A DNA stretch of 64,000 bases, taken from the NCBI RefSeq assembly GCF_949987515.2, contig NC_082687.1, positions 122,865,838-122,929,837 of the forward strand. Direction: 5' to 3'. This stretch comes from Delphinus delphis (lineage: Eukaryota > Chordata > Mammalia > Artiodactyla > Delphinidae). Below, piece after piece: positions 48,570 to 59,359 of the stretch. Numbering within the stretch: the first letter of the stretch is position 1; the number at the start of each line of letters is the position of its first letter. The translations under genes were made by a program, and so were the position numbers. A model generated the notes under the pieces. It made no database searches, was not told the origin of the DNA, and saw only the letters and a list, made by a program, of their open reading frames with translations.

Positions 48570-48740
48570 TCCCACAATATTTAGCAATAGAATTTTCCTT
48601 TGACAGTAGAGATTATTCTTCCCAATTTTATTTCTAAATACTGAGTCTCAAAGAGGGTAAGTGACCTCTAATCTCCACAAGGTTGATAAGGGTCAGAGCT
48701 AGAATCTGAACTGGGCTTGAACTAGATTTCAAAGTTCCTT
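48570..48740 (+). repeat. MIR SINE (degraded)
   Basis: Words in MIR order: 'tgagtctcaaagagggtaag', 'tgacctctaatctccacaag' and 'gggtcagagctagaatctga' with 'actgggcttgaac'. Confidence 0.65.
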
Positions 48741-48779
48741 CTTTTTCTACTACTACCTAATACTTGTATATGTCTTTTC

Positions 48780-48935
48780 AACTTTTAAAGAGTTTTCAAA
48801 TGAGTTATCTAATTTGAACATTATATCACACCTGTGGGGTTGATCAGACAAAAATAATGATCACATTTTACTGAGAGGAAAACAAACAAAGAGACTTGCT
48901 CAAAGTCACAGTTAATAACTGACAAAGTTATCTTG
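48780..48935 (+). repeat. MIR SINE (degraded)
   Basis: MIR core words include 'atcacattttactgagagga', 'agagacttgctcaaagtcac' and 'agttaataactgacaaag'. It lies directly after another MIR fragment. Confidence 0.6.
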
Positions 48936-49234
48936 AAATAGACATTAGCCCCCTCTGGAGTACTTTTTCCCAGTATATTATGATAAAATGTGGAGAGAGT
49001 GAAACACTGGCATGATATCTTTGATATTAAACTGCAACTATTTGAGAAACATTGAGCCAGGAATGATCATACTAGAAATAACAGTGTTGGAGTGTGAATC
49101 TGGCAATAGTGAATATTATTGGAAATTAGGAACCAATATTAAAGAATCTATAAAGAAAATATGACATCAAAAAGCTAAAAATACAAACCCATGTATAGAG
49201 AAGATCACCAGAACATGTTAAGCACCTATGCACA

Positions 49235-49274
49235 TTATTCTATTCTATTCTATTCTATTCTATTCTATTCTATT
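49235..49274. repeat. (TATTC)n pentanucleotide microsatellite
   Basis: About eight uninterrupted copies of TATTC lie at the edge of a MIR-like fragment that continues to ~49405 ('tctcacaactaccatacgaa', 'caaggaaacagagggttag'). Confidence 0.92.
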
Positions 49275-49407
49275 TAATTAATTGATTTTACTTAAGTCTC
49301 ACAACTACCATACGAAGTAGTAATTTCATTCTCTAATTTACATACAAGGAAACAGAGGGTTAGGGCTTTGTTCAAAGTCATATAACTGATGAAAAGTAGA
49401 ACTGGAA

Positions 49408-49545
49408 TTCTTTTTTAGATTCTTTTCAATTATAGGTTATTACAAGGCATTGAGCATAGTTCCCTGTGCTATACAGTAGGTTCTTTGGGATTAAAATATG
49501 CATACTACTATGTATAAAATAGATAACAAACAACGACCTATTGCC
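49408..49545. repeat. Pair of L1 3'-end fragments in opposite orientation
   Basis: 49410-49482 is antisense L1 tail ('ataggttattacaaggcatt', 'gctatacagtaggttctttg'). 49498-49545 is sense ('gtataaaatagataacaaac', 'aacgacctattg'). The head-to-head arrangement in such a short space resembles an L1 insertion with internal inversion. Confidence 0.65.
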
Positions 49546-50143
49546 TGCATTTCTTAACATGGTATGTCTTTGCCCTGTTTTCCACAACAGGGCTTATAAT
49601 ACAATTGAACATTCCTCCTATTTCTCTTTACTTAAGATGTTGATCCTGAACCAATGTGCTTTGCCATTACTTCCTCTTTGCTATTTCTCTATGTGCATAA
49701 TGAGGGTGATAATAATACTTACTCATAAAATGGCCTGAGATTAAATGGATTAATTTATGTAAAGTGATTAAACCTTAAAGTGACCCACATGTAATCAGAA
49801 CTCCATTAGCATTGAGAAGGATGAAACTGATCATTTTTCTCCAAACTGTTAGTGAGCACCTACAATGATTTTAATCCTGAAGTTGAAGTCTCTGTCATCA
49901 AACTAGTACAGTCTGATCTGGCCTCTAGTCAAATGAGTAGAAAAGATAACAAACTCATCTAATATTCCTGGTATAAAAGTATAAGCTCTTTACTGCACAG
50001 AAGAGGCAAACAAATTTGAAAGATCTTTATGATATTATTATGAGCCTTCAAGTCAGTTCATACAGAAGATTCTAAGTGGACAAGCTTAGGGGTTTGTATC
50101 TAGAATACAGTGTGAGTGACTGTGAGATATTGCTAAGTCAGGA

Positions 50144-50652
50144 CAGGCAGACCTTGTTTTATTGAGCTTCTCTCTCTGTTGTGCTTTGCAGATATTGCCT
50201 TTTTTTTTTTTTTTTTTAACAAATTGAAGGTTTGTAGCAACCCTGAGCTGAGCAAGTCTTATCAGCACCATTTTCCAACGTCATTTGCTCACTTCATATC
50301 TCAGTGTCACATTTTGGTAATTCTCACAATATTTCAAGCTGTTTCATTATTATTTTATTTGTTATGGTGATCTGTGATCACTGATCTTTGATTTTACTAT
50401 TGCAAAAAGACTATGACTAACTGAGAGCTCAGATAATGGTTAGCATTTTTTACCAACAAAGCATTTTTAAACTAAGGTATGTGCACTGTTTTATCAGACA
50501 TAATGCTACTGCACACTTAGACCACAGTATAGTATAAACATAAATTTTATATGCACTGGGAAACCAAAAATTCTTGCAACTCATCTTATTGCTATGTTTG
50601 CTTTATTGCAGTGGTCTGGAACTAAACCTTCAATATCTCCAAGGTCTGCCTG
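50144..50652 (+). mobile_element. Tigger1-type non-autonomous DNA transposon (internally deleted)
   Basis: Both ends match Tigger1 (pogo/Tc1-mariner superfamily), and the 13-bp terminal inverted repeats CAGGCAGACCTTG / CAAGGTCTGCCTG are perfect. Left-end words are 'acaaattgaaggtttgtagc', 'gtgtcacattttggtaattc' and 'ggtgatctgtgatcactgat'. Right-end words are 'gacataatgctactgcacac' and 'gcactgggaaaccaaaaatt'. The transposase region is missing. The poly-T run at 50202-50218 is an expanded internal tract. Confidence 0.9.
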
Positions 50653-51014
50653 ACTTTACATTAGACCTGAGGCAATGAGTTCAAATTTTCCAATATTTCT
50701 TGTCAAAAAATGTATTCTTTTCAGAAAGCCATTGTAGATGCATTGTTTCACCTTTCTAAATCTAAGGTTTCTCTTATACTGATATGAAATTGTTTACCCT
50801 TACGGTTTGCAACCAGGGAAGTCATACTCCAGGCATAAATAGCAAGCCAGTTCAGTTAACAGAATTATTTCTAGAGCACCCAATTTAGTATCTTTCTCAA
50901 GTAATTGTGTTAAAAATAATCACATGGTCCCTGGAAGATTCGTTGCTCTTGTGAAGGGGAACCATGTGTGTATAATATTATTGCTCATCAATTTTTATTG
51001 TGAAATAATAGAAT

Positions 51015-51525
51015 ACTTTAAAAAAGCTTCAAGTGAAATAAGTCAGACAGAGAAAGGCAAATACTCTATGATCTCACATGTGTGGAATCTAAAAATACTG
51101 AATGCATAGAAACAAAGAACAGACTGATGGTGGCCAGAGATGGGGGTGGGAGGATGGGGGAAATAAGTGAAGGCGGTCAAAAGGTACAAACTTCCAGTTT
51201 CAAGATAAGTTCTGGGAAGGTAATGTACAGCATGGTGACTAGATGTAACAATACTGTGTTGCATACTTGAAAGTTGCTAAGAGAGTAGATAGTAAAAGTT
51301 CTCATCATAAGAAGAAAATGTGTTACTATGTAAGATGATATGTATTACTCAACTTTTTGTGGTAATCATTTCACTATATATATATAGTGAGATACCTATA
51401 TCAAATATATATTTATTTGATATATATCATATATGTATATCAAATTATTATGTTGTACACCTTTGACTAAAACAAGGTTATGTCGGTTATATTTAAATAT
51501 AACTGGTAAAAATAATATAATGCCT
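51015..51525 (+). repeat. L1MA-type LINE-1 3' end
   Basis: It follows the old L1M 3' UTR: 'gaaataagtcagacagagaa', 'tactctatgatctcacatgt', 'atggtggccagagatggggg', 'gtacagcatggtgactagat', 'ttgaaagttgctaagagagt' and 'ggtaatcatttcactatata' with 'atgttgtacacc'. Alternating TA hairpins lie at ~51376-51440. Confidence 0.82.
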
Positions 51526-51807
51526 ACAAAACCTACAAATGAATCTTCTCTGAAATATAAAGCCCCAAATGGTTTACAGGCCCTTTTCTAGATAATAAAA
51601 AACTGTAAAAGAATCAATTACTCATGAATGTATAAATGCTTCACCTTTAAGATATTTGATGTGGATGTAGCCATCACTCAAAAATTTAGGTTTTAATTTA
51701 CCTTTAAAATCTAAGAATGCTGATTTTTTTTAAATGCTGCTATAAGAATACATGATAATCAAGACAAAAAAGTTTCCTTGAAGTTATTTATAATAATTAG
51801 GTAAATA

Positions 51808-53771
51808 GAGAGAGGGGGAAGATGGCGGAAGAGTAAGACGTGGAGATCACCTTCCTCCACACAGATACATCAGAAATACATCTACACGTGGAACAACTCC
51901 TACAGAACACCTACTGAACATTGGCAGAAGACCTCAGACCTCCCAAAAGGCAAGAAACCTCCCACTTACCTGGGTAGGGCAAAAGAAAAAAGACTAAACA
52001 GAGACAAAATAATAGGGATGGGACCTGCACCTGTGGGAGGGAGCCGTGAAGGAGGAAAGGTTTCCACACACTAGGAAGCCCCTTAACGGGCAGAGACTGC
52101 GGGTGGCGGAGGGGGAAGCTTCGGAGCCGCAGAGGAGAACACAGCAACAGGGGTGCAGAGGGCAAAGTGAAGAGATTCCCGCACAGAGGATGGGTGCCAA
52201 CCCGCACTCACCAGCCCGAGAGGCTTGTCTGCTCACCCGCCGGGGCGGGCGTGGCTGAGAGCTGAGGCTCGGGCTTCGGTCTGAGCGCAGGGAGAGGACT
52301 GGGGTTGGCGGCGTGAACACAGCCTGCAGGGGGTTAGTGTGCCACAGCTAGCTGGGAGGCAGTCCGGGAAAAGGGCTGGAGCTGCCAAAGAGGCAAGAGA
52401 CTTTTTCTTGCCTCTTTGTTTCCTGTTGCGCGAGGAGAGGGGATTAAGAGCGCTGCTTAAAGGAGCTCCAGGGACGGGCGTGAGCCGCGGCTATCAGCAC
52501 AGCCCCCAGAGACAGACATGAGACTCTAAGGCTTCTGCCGCCACCAAGAAGCCTGTGTGCAAGCACAGATCACTCTCCACACCTCCCCTCCCAGGAGCCT
52601 GTGCAGCCCGCCACTGCCAGGGTCCCGGGATCCAGGGATAACTTCCCCGGGAGAACGCACGGTGCACCTCAGGCTGTTGCAACGTCACGTTGGCCTCTGC
52701 CGCCGCAGGCTCACCCCGCATCCATAACCGACCCCCCCACCCACGCCTGAGTGAGCCAGAGCCCCCCGAATCAGCGGCTTCTTTAACACTGTCCTGTCTG
52801 AGCGAAGACAAGACACCCTCCAGCGACCTACACGCAGAGGCGGGGCCAAATCCAAAGCTGAGCCCCTGGTAGCTGTGCGAACAAAGAAGAAAAAGGGAAA
52901 TCTCTCCCAGCAGCCTCAGGAGCAGCAGATTAAATCTCCACAATCAACTTGAAGTACCCTGCATCTGTGGAATACCTGAATAGACAACGAATCATCCCAA
53001 ATTGAGGAGGTGGATTTTGAGAGCAAGATTTATTATTTTTTCCCCTTTTCCTCTTTTTGTGAATGTTTATGTGTATGCTTCTGTGTGAGATTGTCTGTAT
53101 AGCGTTGCTTTCACAATTTGTCCTAGGGTTCTATCCGTCCTCTTTTTTGTTGTTGTTTACTTACAAAAATTTTTTTTCTTAATAATTATTTTTTATTTTA
53201 ATAACTTTATTTTATATTACTTTCTTTTGTTTTATTCTCTTTCTTTCTTTCTACTTTTTCTCCCTTTTATTCTGAGCTGTGTGGATGAAAGGCTCTTGGT
53301 GCTGCAGCCAGGAGTCAGTGCTGTGCCTCTGAGGTGGGAGAGCCAATTTCAGGACATTGGTCCACAAGAGACCTCCCAGCTCCACATAATATCAAACAGC
53401 GAAAATCTCCCAGAGATCTCCATCTCAACACCAACACCCAGCTTCGCTCAATGACCAGCAAGCTACAGTGCTGGACACCCTATGCCAAACAACTAGCAAG
53501 ACAGGAACACAACCCCACCCATTAGCAGAGAGGCTGCCTAAAATCATAACGCCACAAACACCCCAAAACACACCACCAGACGTGGACCTGCCCACCAGAA
53601 AGACAAGATCCAGCCTCTTCCACCAGAACGCAGGCACTAGTCCCCTCAACCAGGAAGCCTACACAACCCACTGAACCAACTTTAGCAACTGGGGACAGAC
53701 ACCAAAAATAACGGGAACTACGAACCTGCAGCCTGCGAAAAGGAGACCCCAAACACAGTAAGATAAGCAAA
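51808..53771 (+). promoter_or_regulatory. L1 5' UTR / internal promoter region
   Basis: The first bases carry AAGATGGCGG (51819-51828), a YY1-type site that in L1 families positions the transcription start. The segment ~52080-52720 is GC-rich with many CpGs, in contrast to its AT-rich surroundings. It is followed by a pyrimidine/T-rich stretch (~53030-53275) before ORF1. Confidence 0.8.
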
Positions 53772-54665
53772 ATGAGAAGACAGAAAAACACACAGCAGAT
53801 GAAGGAGCAAGATAAAAACCCACCAGACCTAACAAATGAAGAGGAACTAGGCAGTCTACCTGAAACAGAATTCAGAATAATAATAGTAAAGATGATCCAA
53901 AATCTTGGAAATAGAATAGAGAAAATGCAAGAAACATTTAACAATGACCTAGAAGAACTAAAGATGAAACAAGCAACAATGAACAACACAATAAATGAAA
54001 TTAAAAATACTGTAGAAGGGATCAATAGCAGAATAACTGAGGCAGAAGAATGGATAAGTGATCTGGAAGATAAAATAGTGGAAATAACTACTGCAGAGCA
54101 GAAAAAAGAAAAAAGAATGAAAAGACCTGAGGACAGTCTCAGAGACCTCTGGGACAATATTAAACGCACCAACATTCGAATTACAGGGGTCCCAGAAGAA
54201 GAGAAGAAAAAGAAAGGGATTGAGAAAATATTTGAAGAGATTATAGTTGAAAACTTCCCTAATATGGGAAAAGAAATACTTAATCAAGTCCAGGAAGCAC
54301 AGAGAGTCCCATACAGGATAAATCCAAGGAGAAACACACCAAGACACATATTAATCAAACTGTCAAAAATTAAATACAAAGAAAACATATTAAAAGCAGC
54401 AAGGGAAAAACAACAAATAACACACAAGGGAATCCCCATAAGGTTAACAGCTGATCTTTCAGCAGAAACTCTGCAAGCCAGAAGGGAGTGGCAGGACATA
54501 TATAAAAAAATGAAGGAGAACAATCTACAACCAAGATTACTCTACCTAGCAAGGATCTCATTCAGATTTGATGGAGAAATTAAAACCTTTACAGACAAGC
54601 AAAAACTGAGAGAGTTGAGCACCACCAAACCAGCTTTACAACAAATGCTAAAGGACCTTCTCTAG
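53772..54665 (+). CDS. L1 ORF1 protein (ORF1p), intact frame of 297 residues
   Basis: ORF1p is the trimeric RNA-binding chaperone of the L1 ribonucleoprotein. The ATG at 53772 gives MRRQKNTQQMKEQ. A long coiled-coil follows at about residues 35-115 (EKMQETFNNDLEELKMKQ, EAEEWISDLEDKIVEI). The RRM-type domain starts near RTNIRITGVPEEE and contains ENFPNMGKEIL and PRHILIKLSK. The C-terminal domain has IRLTADLSAETLQARREWQD and FTDKQKLREL, ending in LLKDLL-like sequence before TAG at 54663-54665. No stop or frameshift is seen, while ORF2 next to it is broken. Confidence 0.93.
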   Translation: MRRQKNTQQMKEQDKNPPDLTNEEELGSLPETEFRIIIVKMIQNLGNRIEKMQETFNNDLEELKMKQATMNNTINEIKNTVEGINSRITEAEEWISDLEDKIVEITTAEQKKEKRMKRPEDSLRDLWDNIKRTNIRITGVPEEEKKKKGIEKIFEEIIVENFPNMGKEILNQVQEAQRVPYRINPRRNTPRHILIKLSKIKYKENILKAAREKQQITHKGIPIRLTADLSAETLQARREWQDIYKKMKENNLQPRLLYLARISFRFDGEIKTFTDKQKLRELSTTKPALQQMLKDLL

Positions 54666-54723
54666 GAAAGAAACACAAGAGAAGGAAAAGATCTACAATA
54701 ACAAACCCAAAACAATTAAGAAA

Positions 54724-56001
54724 ATGGGAATAGGAACATACATATCGATAATTACCTTCAATGTAAATGGATTAAATGCTCCCACCGAAAGACACAGCCT
54801 GGCTGAATGGATACAAAAACAAGACCCATATATATGCTGTCTACAAGAGACCCACTTCATTCCTAGAGACACATACAGACTGAAAGTGAGGGGATGGAAA
54901 AAGATATTCCATGCAAATGGAAATCAAAATAAAACTGGAGTAGCAATTCTCATATCAGACAAAATAGACTTTAAAATAAAGACTATTACAAGAGACAAAG
55001 AGGGACACTATATAATGATCAAAGGATCAATCCAAGAGAAGATATAACAATTGTAAATATTTATGCACCCAACATAGGAGCACCTCAATACATAAGGCAA
55101 ATACTAACAGCCATAAAAGAGGAAATTGACAGTAACACATTCATAGTAGGGGACTTGAACACCCCTCTTTCACCAATGGAGAGATCATCCAAAATGAAAA
55201 TAAATAAGGAAAAACAAGCATTAAATGATACATTAAACAAGATGGACTTCATTGATATTTATAGGACATTTCATCCAAAAACAACAGAATACACATTTTT
55301 CTCAAGTGCTCATGGAACATTCTCCAGGACAGATCATATCTTGGTTCACAAATCAAGCCTTGGTAAATTTAAGAAAATTGAAATTCTATCAAGTATCTTT
55401 TCTGACCACAATGCTATGAGACTAGATATCAATTACAGGAAAAGATCTGTAAAAAATACAAACACATGGAGGCTAAACAATACACTACTTAATAACGAAG
55501 TGATCACTGAAGAAATCAAAGAGGAAATCAAAAAATACCTAGAAACAAATGACAGTGTAGACACGATGACCCAAAACCAATGGGATGCAGCAAAAGTAGT
55601 TCTAAGAGGGAAGTTTATAGCAATACAATCCTACCTTAAGAAACAGGAAAAACCTCAAATAAAGAACACAACTTTGAACCTAAAGCAATTAGAGAAAGAA
55701 GAACAAAAAACCCCAAAGTTAGCAGAAGGAAGGAAATCATAAATATCAGATCAGGAATAAATGAAAAAGAAATGAAGGAAACGATAGCAAAGGTCAATAA
55801 AACTAAAATCTGGGCTTCCCTGGTGGCGCAGTGGTTGAGAGTCTGCCTGCCGATGCAGGGGACACGGGTTCGTACCCCGGTCCGGGAAGATCCCACATGT
55901 TGCAGAGCGGCTGGGCCCGTGAGCCATGGCCACTGAGCCTGCGCGTCCGGAGCCTGTGCTCCGCAACGGGAGAGGCCACAGCAGTGAGAGGCCCGCATAC
56001 C

Positions 56002-56043
<42 letters not shown>

Positions 56044-58780
56044 AAAATCTGATTCTTTGAGAAGATAAACAAAATTGATAAAACATTAGCCAGACTCATC
56101 AAGAAAACAAGAGAGAAGACTCAAATCAATAGAATTAGAAATGAAAAAGGAGAAGTAACAACTGACACTGCAGAAATACAAAAGATCATGAGAAATTACT
56201 ACAAGCAACTCTATGCCAATATAATGGAAAACCTGGAAGAAATGGACAAATTCTTAGAAACGCACAACCTGCCAAGACTGAATCAGGAAGAAATAGAAAA
56301 TATGAACAGACCAATCACAAGCACTAACATTGAGACTGTGATTAAAAATCTTCCAACAAACAAAAGCCCAGGACCAGATGGCTTCACAGGCGAATTCTAT
56401 CAAACATTTAGAGAAGAGCTAACACCTGTCCTTCTCAAACTCTTCCAAAATATAGCAGAGGGAAGAACACTCCCAAACTCATTCTACGAGGCCACCATCA
56501 CCCAGATACCAGAACCAGACAAACATGTCACAAAGAAAGAAAACTACAGGCCAATATCACTGATGAACATAGATGCAAACATCCTTAACGCAATACTAGC
56601 CAACAGAATCCAACAGTACATTAAAAGGATCATACACCATGATCAAGTGGAGTTTGTTCCAGGAATGCAAGGATTCTTCAATATATGCAAATCAATCAAG
56701 TGTGATACACCATATTAACAAATTGAAGGAGAAAAACCATATGATCATCTCAATAGATGCAGAGAAAGCTTTCGACAAAATTCAACACCATTTATGATAA
56801 AAACCCTGCAGAAAGTAGGCATAGAGGGAACTTTCCTCAACAGAATAAAGACCATATATGACAAACCCACAGCCAACATCGTCCTCAATGGTGAAAAACT
56901 GAAACCATTTCCACTAAGATCAGGAACAAGACAAGGTTGCCCACTCTCACCACTCTTATTCGACATAGTTTTGGAAGTTTTAGCCACAGCAATCAGAGAA
57001 GAAAAAGAAATAAAAGGAAACCAAATCAGAAAAGAAGTAAAGCTGTCACTTTTTGCAGATGACATGATACTGTACATACAGAATCCCAAAGATGCTACCT
57101 GAAAACTACTAGAGCTAATCAATGAATTTTGTAAAGTAGCAGGATACAAAATTAAGGCACAGAAATCTCTAGCCTTCCTATACACTAATGATGAAAAATC
57201 TGAAAATGAAATTAAGAAAACACTCCCATTTACCATTGCAACAAAAAGAATAAAATACCTAGGAATAAACCTACCTAAGGACACAAAAGACCTGTATGCA
57301 GAAAATTATAAGACACTGATGCAACAAATTAAAGATGATACAAATAGATGGAGAGATATACCATGTTCTTATATTGGAAGAATCAACATTGTGAAAATGA
57401 CTCTACTACCCAAAGCAATCTACAGATTCAGTGCAATCCCTATCAAACTACCACTGGCATTTTTCACAGAACTAGAACAATAAACTTCACAATTTTTGTA
57501 TGGAAACACGGAAGACCCTGAATAGCCAAAGCAATCTTGAGAACGAAAAAAGGAGCTGGAGGAATCAGGCTCCCTGACTTCAGACTTTATTACAAAGCTA
57601 CAGTAATCAAGACAGTATGGTACTGGCACAGAAACAGAAATGTAGATTAATGGAACAGGATAGAAAGCATGGAGATAAACCCACGCACATATGGTCACCT
57701 TATCTTTGATAAAGGAGGCAAGAATATACAGTGGAGAAAAGACAGCCTCTTCAATAAGTGGTACTCGGAAAACTGGACAGATACATGTAAAAGTATGAGA
57801 ATAGAACACTCCCTAACACCATACACAAAAATAAGCTCAAAATAGATTAAAGACTTAAATGTAAGGCCAGAAACTATCAAACTCTTAGAGGAAAACATAG
57901 ACAGAACACACTCTATGACATAAATCACAGCAAAATCCTTTTTGACCCACCTCATAGAGAAATGGAAATAAAAACAAAAATAAACAAATGGGACCTAATG
58001 AAACTTAAAAGCTTTTGAACAGCAAAGGAAACCATAAACAAGATCAAAAGACAACCCTCAGAATGGGAGAAAATATTTGCAAATGAAGCAAATGACAAAG
58101 GATTAATCTCCAAAATTTACAAGCAGCTCATGCAGCTCAATATCAAAAAAACAAACAACCCAATCCAAAAATGGGCAGAAGACTTAAATAGACATTTCTC
58201 CAAAGAAGATATACAGATTGCCAACAAACACATGAAGGAATGCTCAACATTATTAATCATTAGAGAAATGCAAATCAAAACTACAATGATATATCATCTC
58301 ACACCAATCAGAATGGCCATCATCACAAAATCTAGAAACAATAATTGCTGGAGAGGATGTGGAGAAAAGCGAACACTTTTGCACTGCTGGTGGAAATGTA
58401 AATTGATACAGCCACTATGGAAAACAGTATGGAATTTCCTTAAAAAACTACAGATCGAACTACCATACGACATAGCAATCCCACTCCTGGGCATATACCC
58501 TGAGAAAACCATAATTCAAAAAGAGTCATGTACCACAATGTTCATTGCAGCCCTATTTACAATAGACAGGACATGGAAGCAACCTAAGTGTCCATCAACA
58601 GATGAATGGATAAAGAAGATGTGGCACATATATAGAATGGAATATTACTCAGCCATAAGAAGAAATGAAATTGATTTATTTGTAGTGAGGTGGATGGACC
58701 TGGAGTCTGTCATACAGAGTGAAGTAAGTCAGAAAGAGAAAAACAAATACCGTATGCTAACACATATATATGGAATCTAA
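54724..58780 (+). pseudogene. L1 ORF2 (endonuclease / reverse transcriptase), broken by frameshifts, stops and a SINE
   Basis: The APE-like endonuclease starts at ATG 54724 (ITFNVNGLNAPTERHS, CCLQETHFIP). A frameshift at ~55038 leads to a stop at 55045-55047. The same domain resumes in another frame (GDLNTPLS, FSDHNAM, to ~55700). Another shift precedes the SINE at 55813. The RT region resumes after the SINE ([35 protein letters not shown]). It shifts near 56700 and again near 56790, then shows the catalytic [10 protein letters not shown] at ~57045-57075. TGA 57100 and TAA 57481 interrupt it. More lesions follow to ~58100. The C-terminal cysteine-rich segment ([18 protein letters not shown]) is open to 58780. 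Confidence 0.93.
55813..56037 (+). mobile_element. CHR-type SINE (short, GC-rich subtype) inside L1 ORF2
   Basis: A complete ~190-bp body carries an A-tail of over 30 bases (from 56005). The duplication AAAACTAAAATCTG is present at 55799-55812 and 56038-56051. It splits ORF2 between the endonuclease and RT regions. The long pure A-tail suggests recent insertion. Confidence 0.95.
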
Positions 58781-58799
58781 GGAAAAAAAAAAGGTCATG

Positions 58800-58993
58800 G
58801 GCTTCCCTGGTGGCGCAGTGGTTGGGAGTCCGCCTGCCGATGCAGGGGACGCGGGTTCGTGCCCCGGTCCGGGAAGATCCCACATGCCGCGGGGCGGCTG
58901 GGCCCATGAGCCATGGCCGCTGGGCCTGCGCGCCCGGAGCCCGTGCTCCGCAAAGGGAGAGGCCCGCGTACCGCAAAAAAAAAAAAAAAAAAA
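58800..58993 (+). mobile_element. CHR-type SINE (short, GC-rich subtype) in the L1 3' UTR
   Basis: The body is ~175 bp because an internal block after 'gggagaggc' (the 'cacaacagtgagaggc' segment of its sisters) is missing. The A-tail is ~20 bases. The target duplication AAGGTCATG lies at 58791-58799 and 58994-59002. It lies just after the end of ORF2. Confidence 0.94.
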
Positions 58994-59359
58994 AAGGTCA
59001 TGAAGAACCTAGGGGTAAGATGGGAATAAAGACAGAGGATATAGGGAGGGGGAAGGGTAAGCTGTGACAAAGTGAGAGAGTGCCATGGACATATATACAC
59101 TACCAAACGTAAGGTAGATAGCTAGTGGGAAGTAGCCACATGGCACAGGGAGATCAGCTCAGTGCTTTGTGACCACCTAGAGGGGTGGGATAGGGAGGGT
59201 GGGAGGGAGGGAGATGCAAGAGGGAAGAGATATGGGAACATATGTATATGTATAACTGATTCACTTTGTTATAAAGCAGAAACTAACACACCATTGTAAA
59301 GCAATTATACTCCAATAATGATGTTAGAAAAAACATTAAAAATAATAATTAGGTAAATA

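Larger units (their letters stand above)
38791..51790. other. Intergenic flank downstream of FAT4
   Basis: No gene, RNA gene or CpG island is supported. It contains an L2-like relic and SINEs at 41.6-43.6 kb, a SINE at 47.2 kb, MIR fragments at 48.5-49.4 kb, inverted L1 fragments at 49.4 kb, a Tigger1 at 50.1 kb and an L1MA-type tail at 51.0 kb. The stretches 38.8-41.5 kb, 43.6-47.1 kb and 47.5-48.5 kb show nothing I can name. Small frames there have no codon or domain support. Confidence 0.8.
51808..59343 (+). mobile_element. Full-length LINE-1 with perfect target-site duplications, hosting two SINEs
   Basis: The element runs from a typical L1 5' end (GAGAGAGGGGGAAGATGGCGG) to an A-rich tail after 'gcaattatactccaataatg'. 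The 16-bp duplication AATAATTAGGTAAATA is perfect at 51792-51807 and 59344-59359. It has a ~1.96-kb 5' UTR, an intact ORF1, a damaged ORF2 and a 3' UTR. SINEs at 55813 and 58800 inserted later. Net of these, the L1 is about 7.1 kb. It cannot supply its own reverse transcriptase now. Confidence 0.96.

Noticed and set aside
53522..54175. 217-residue minus-strand open frame
   Set aside because: It is the antisense of L1 ORF1; its Ser/Leu/Ile-rich translation reflects the A-rich sense strand.
56188..57102. Retroviral polymerase or a domesticated reverse transcriptase
   Set aside because: The motifs, the upstream endonuclease, the downstream cysteine-rich end and the flanking duplications are those of one LINE-1 ORF2. 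No LTR, gag or env is present.
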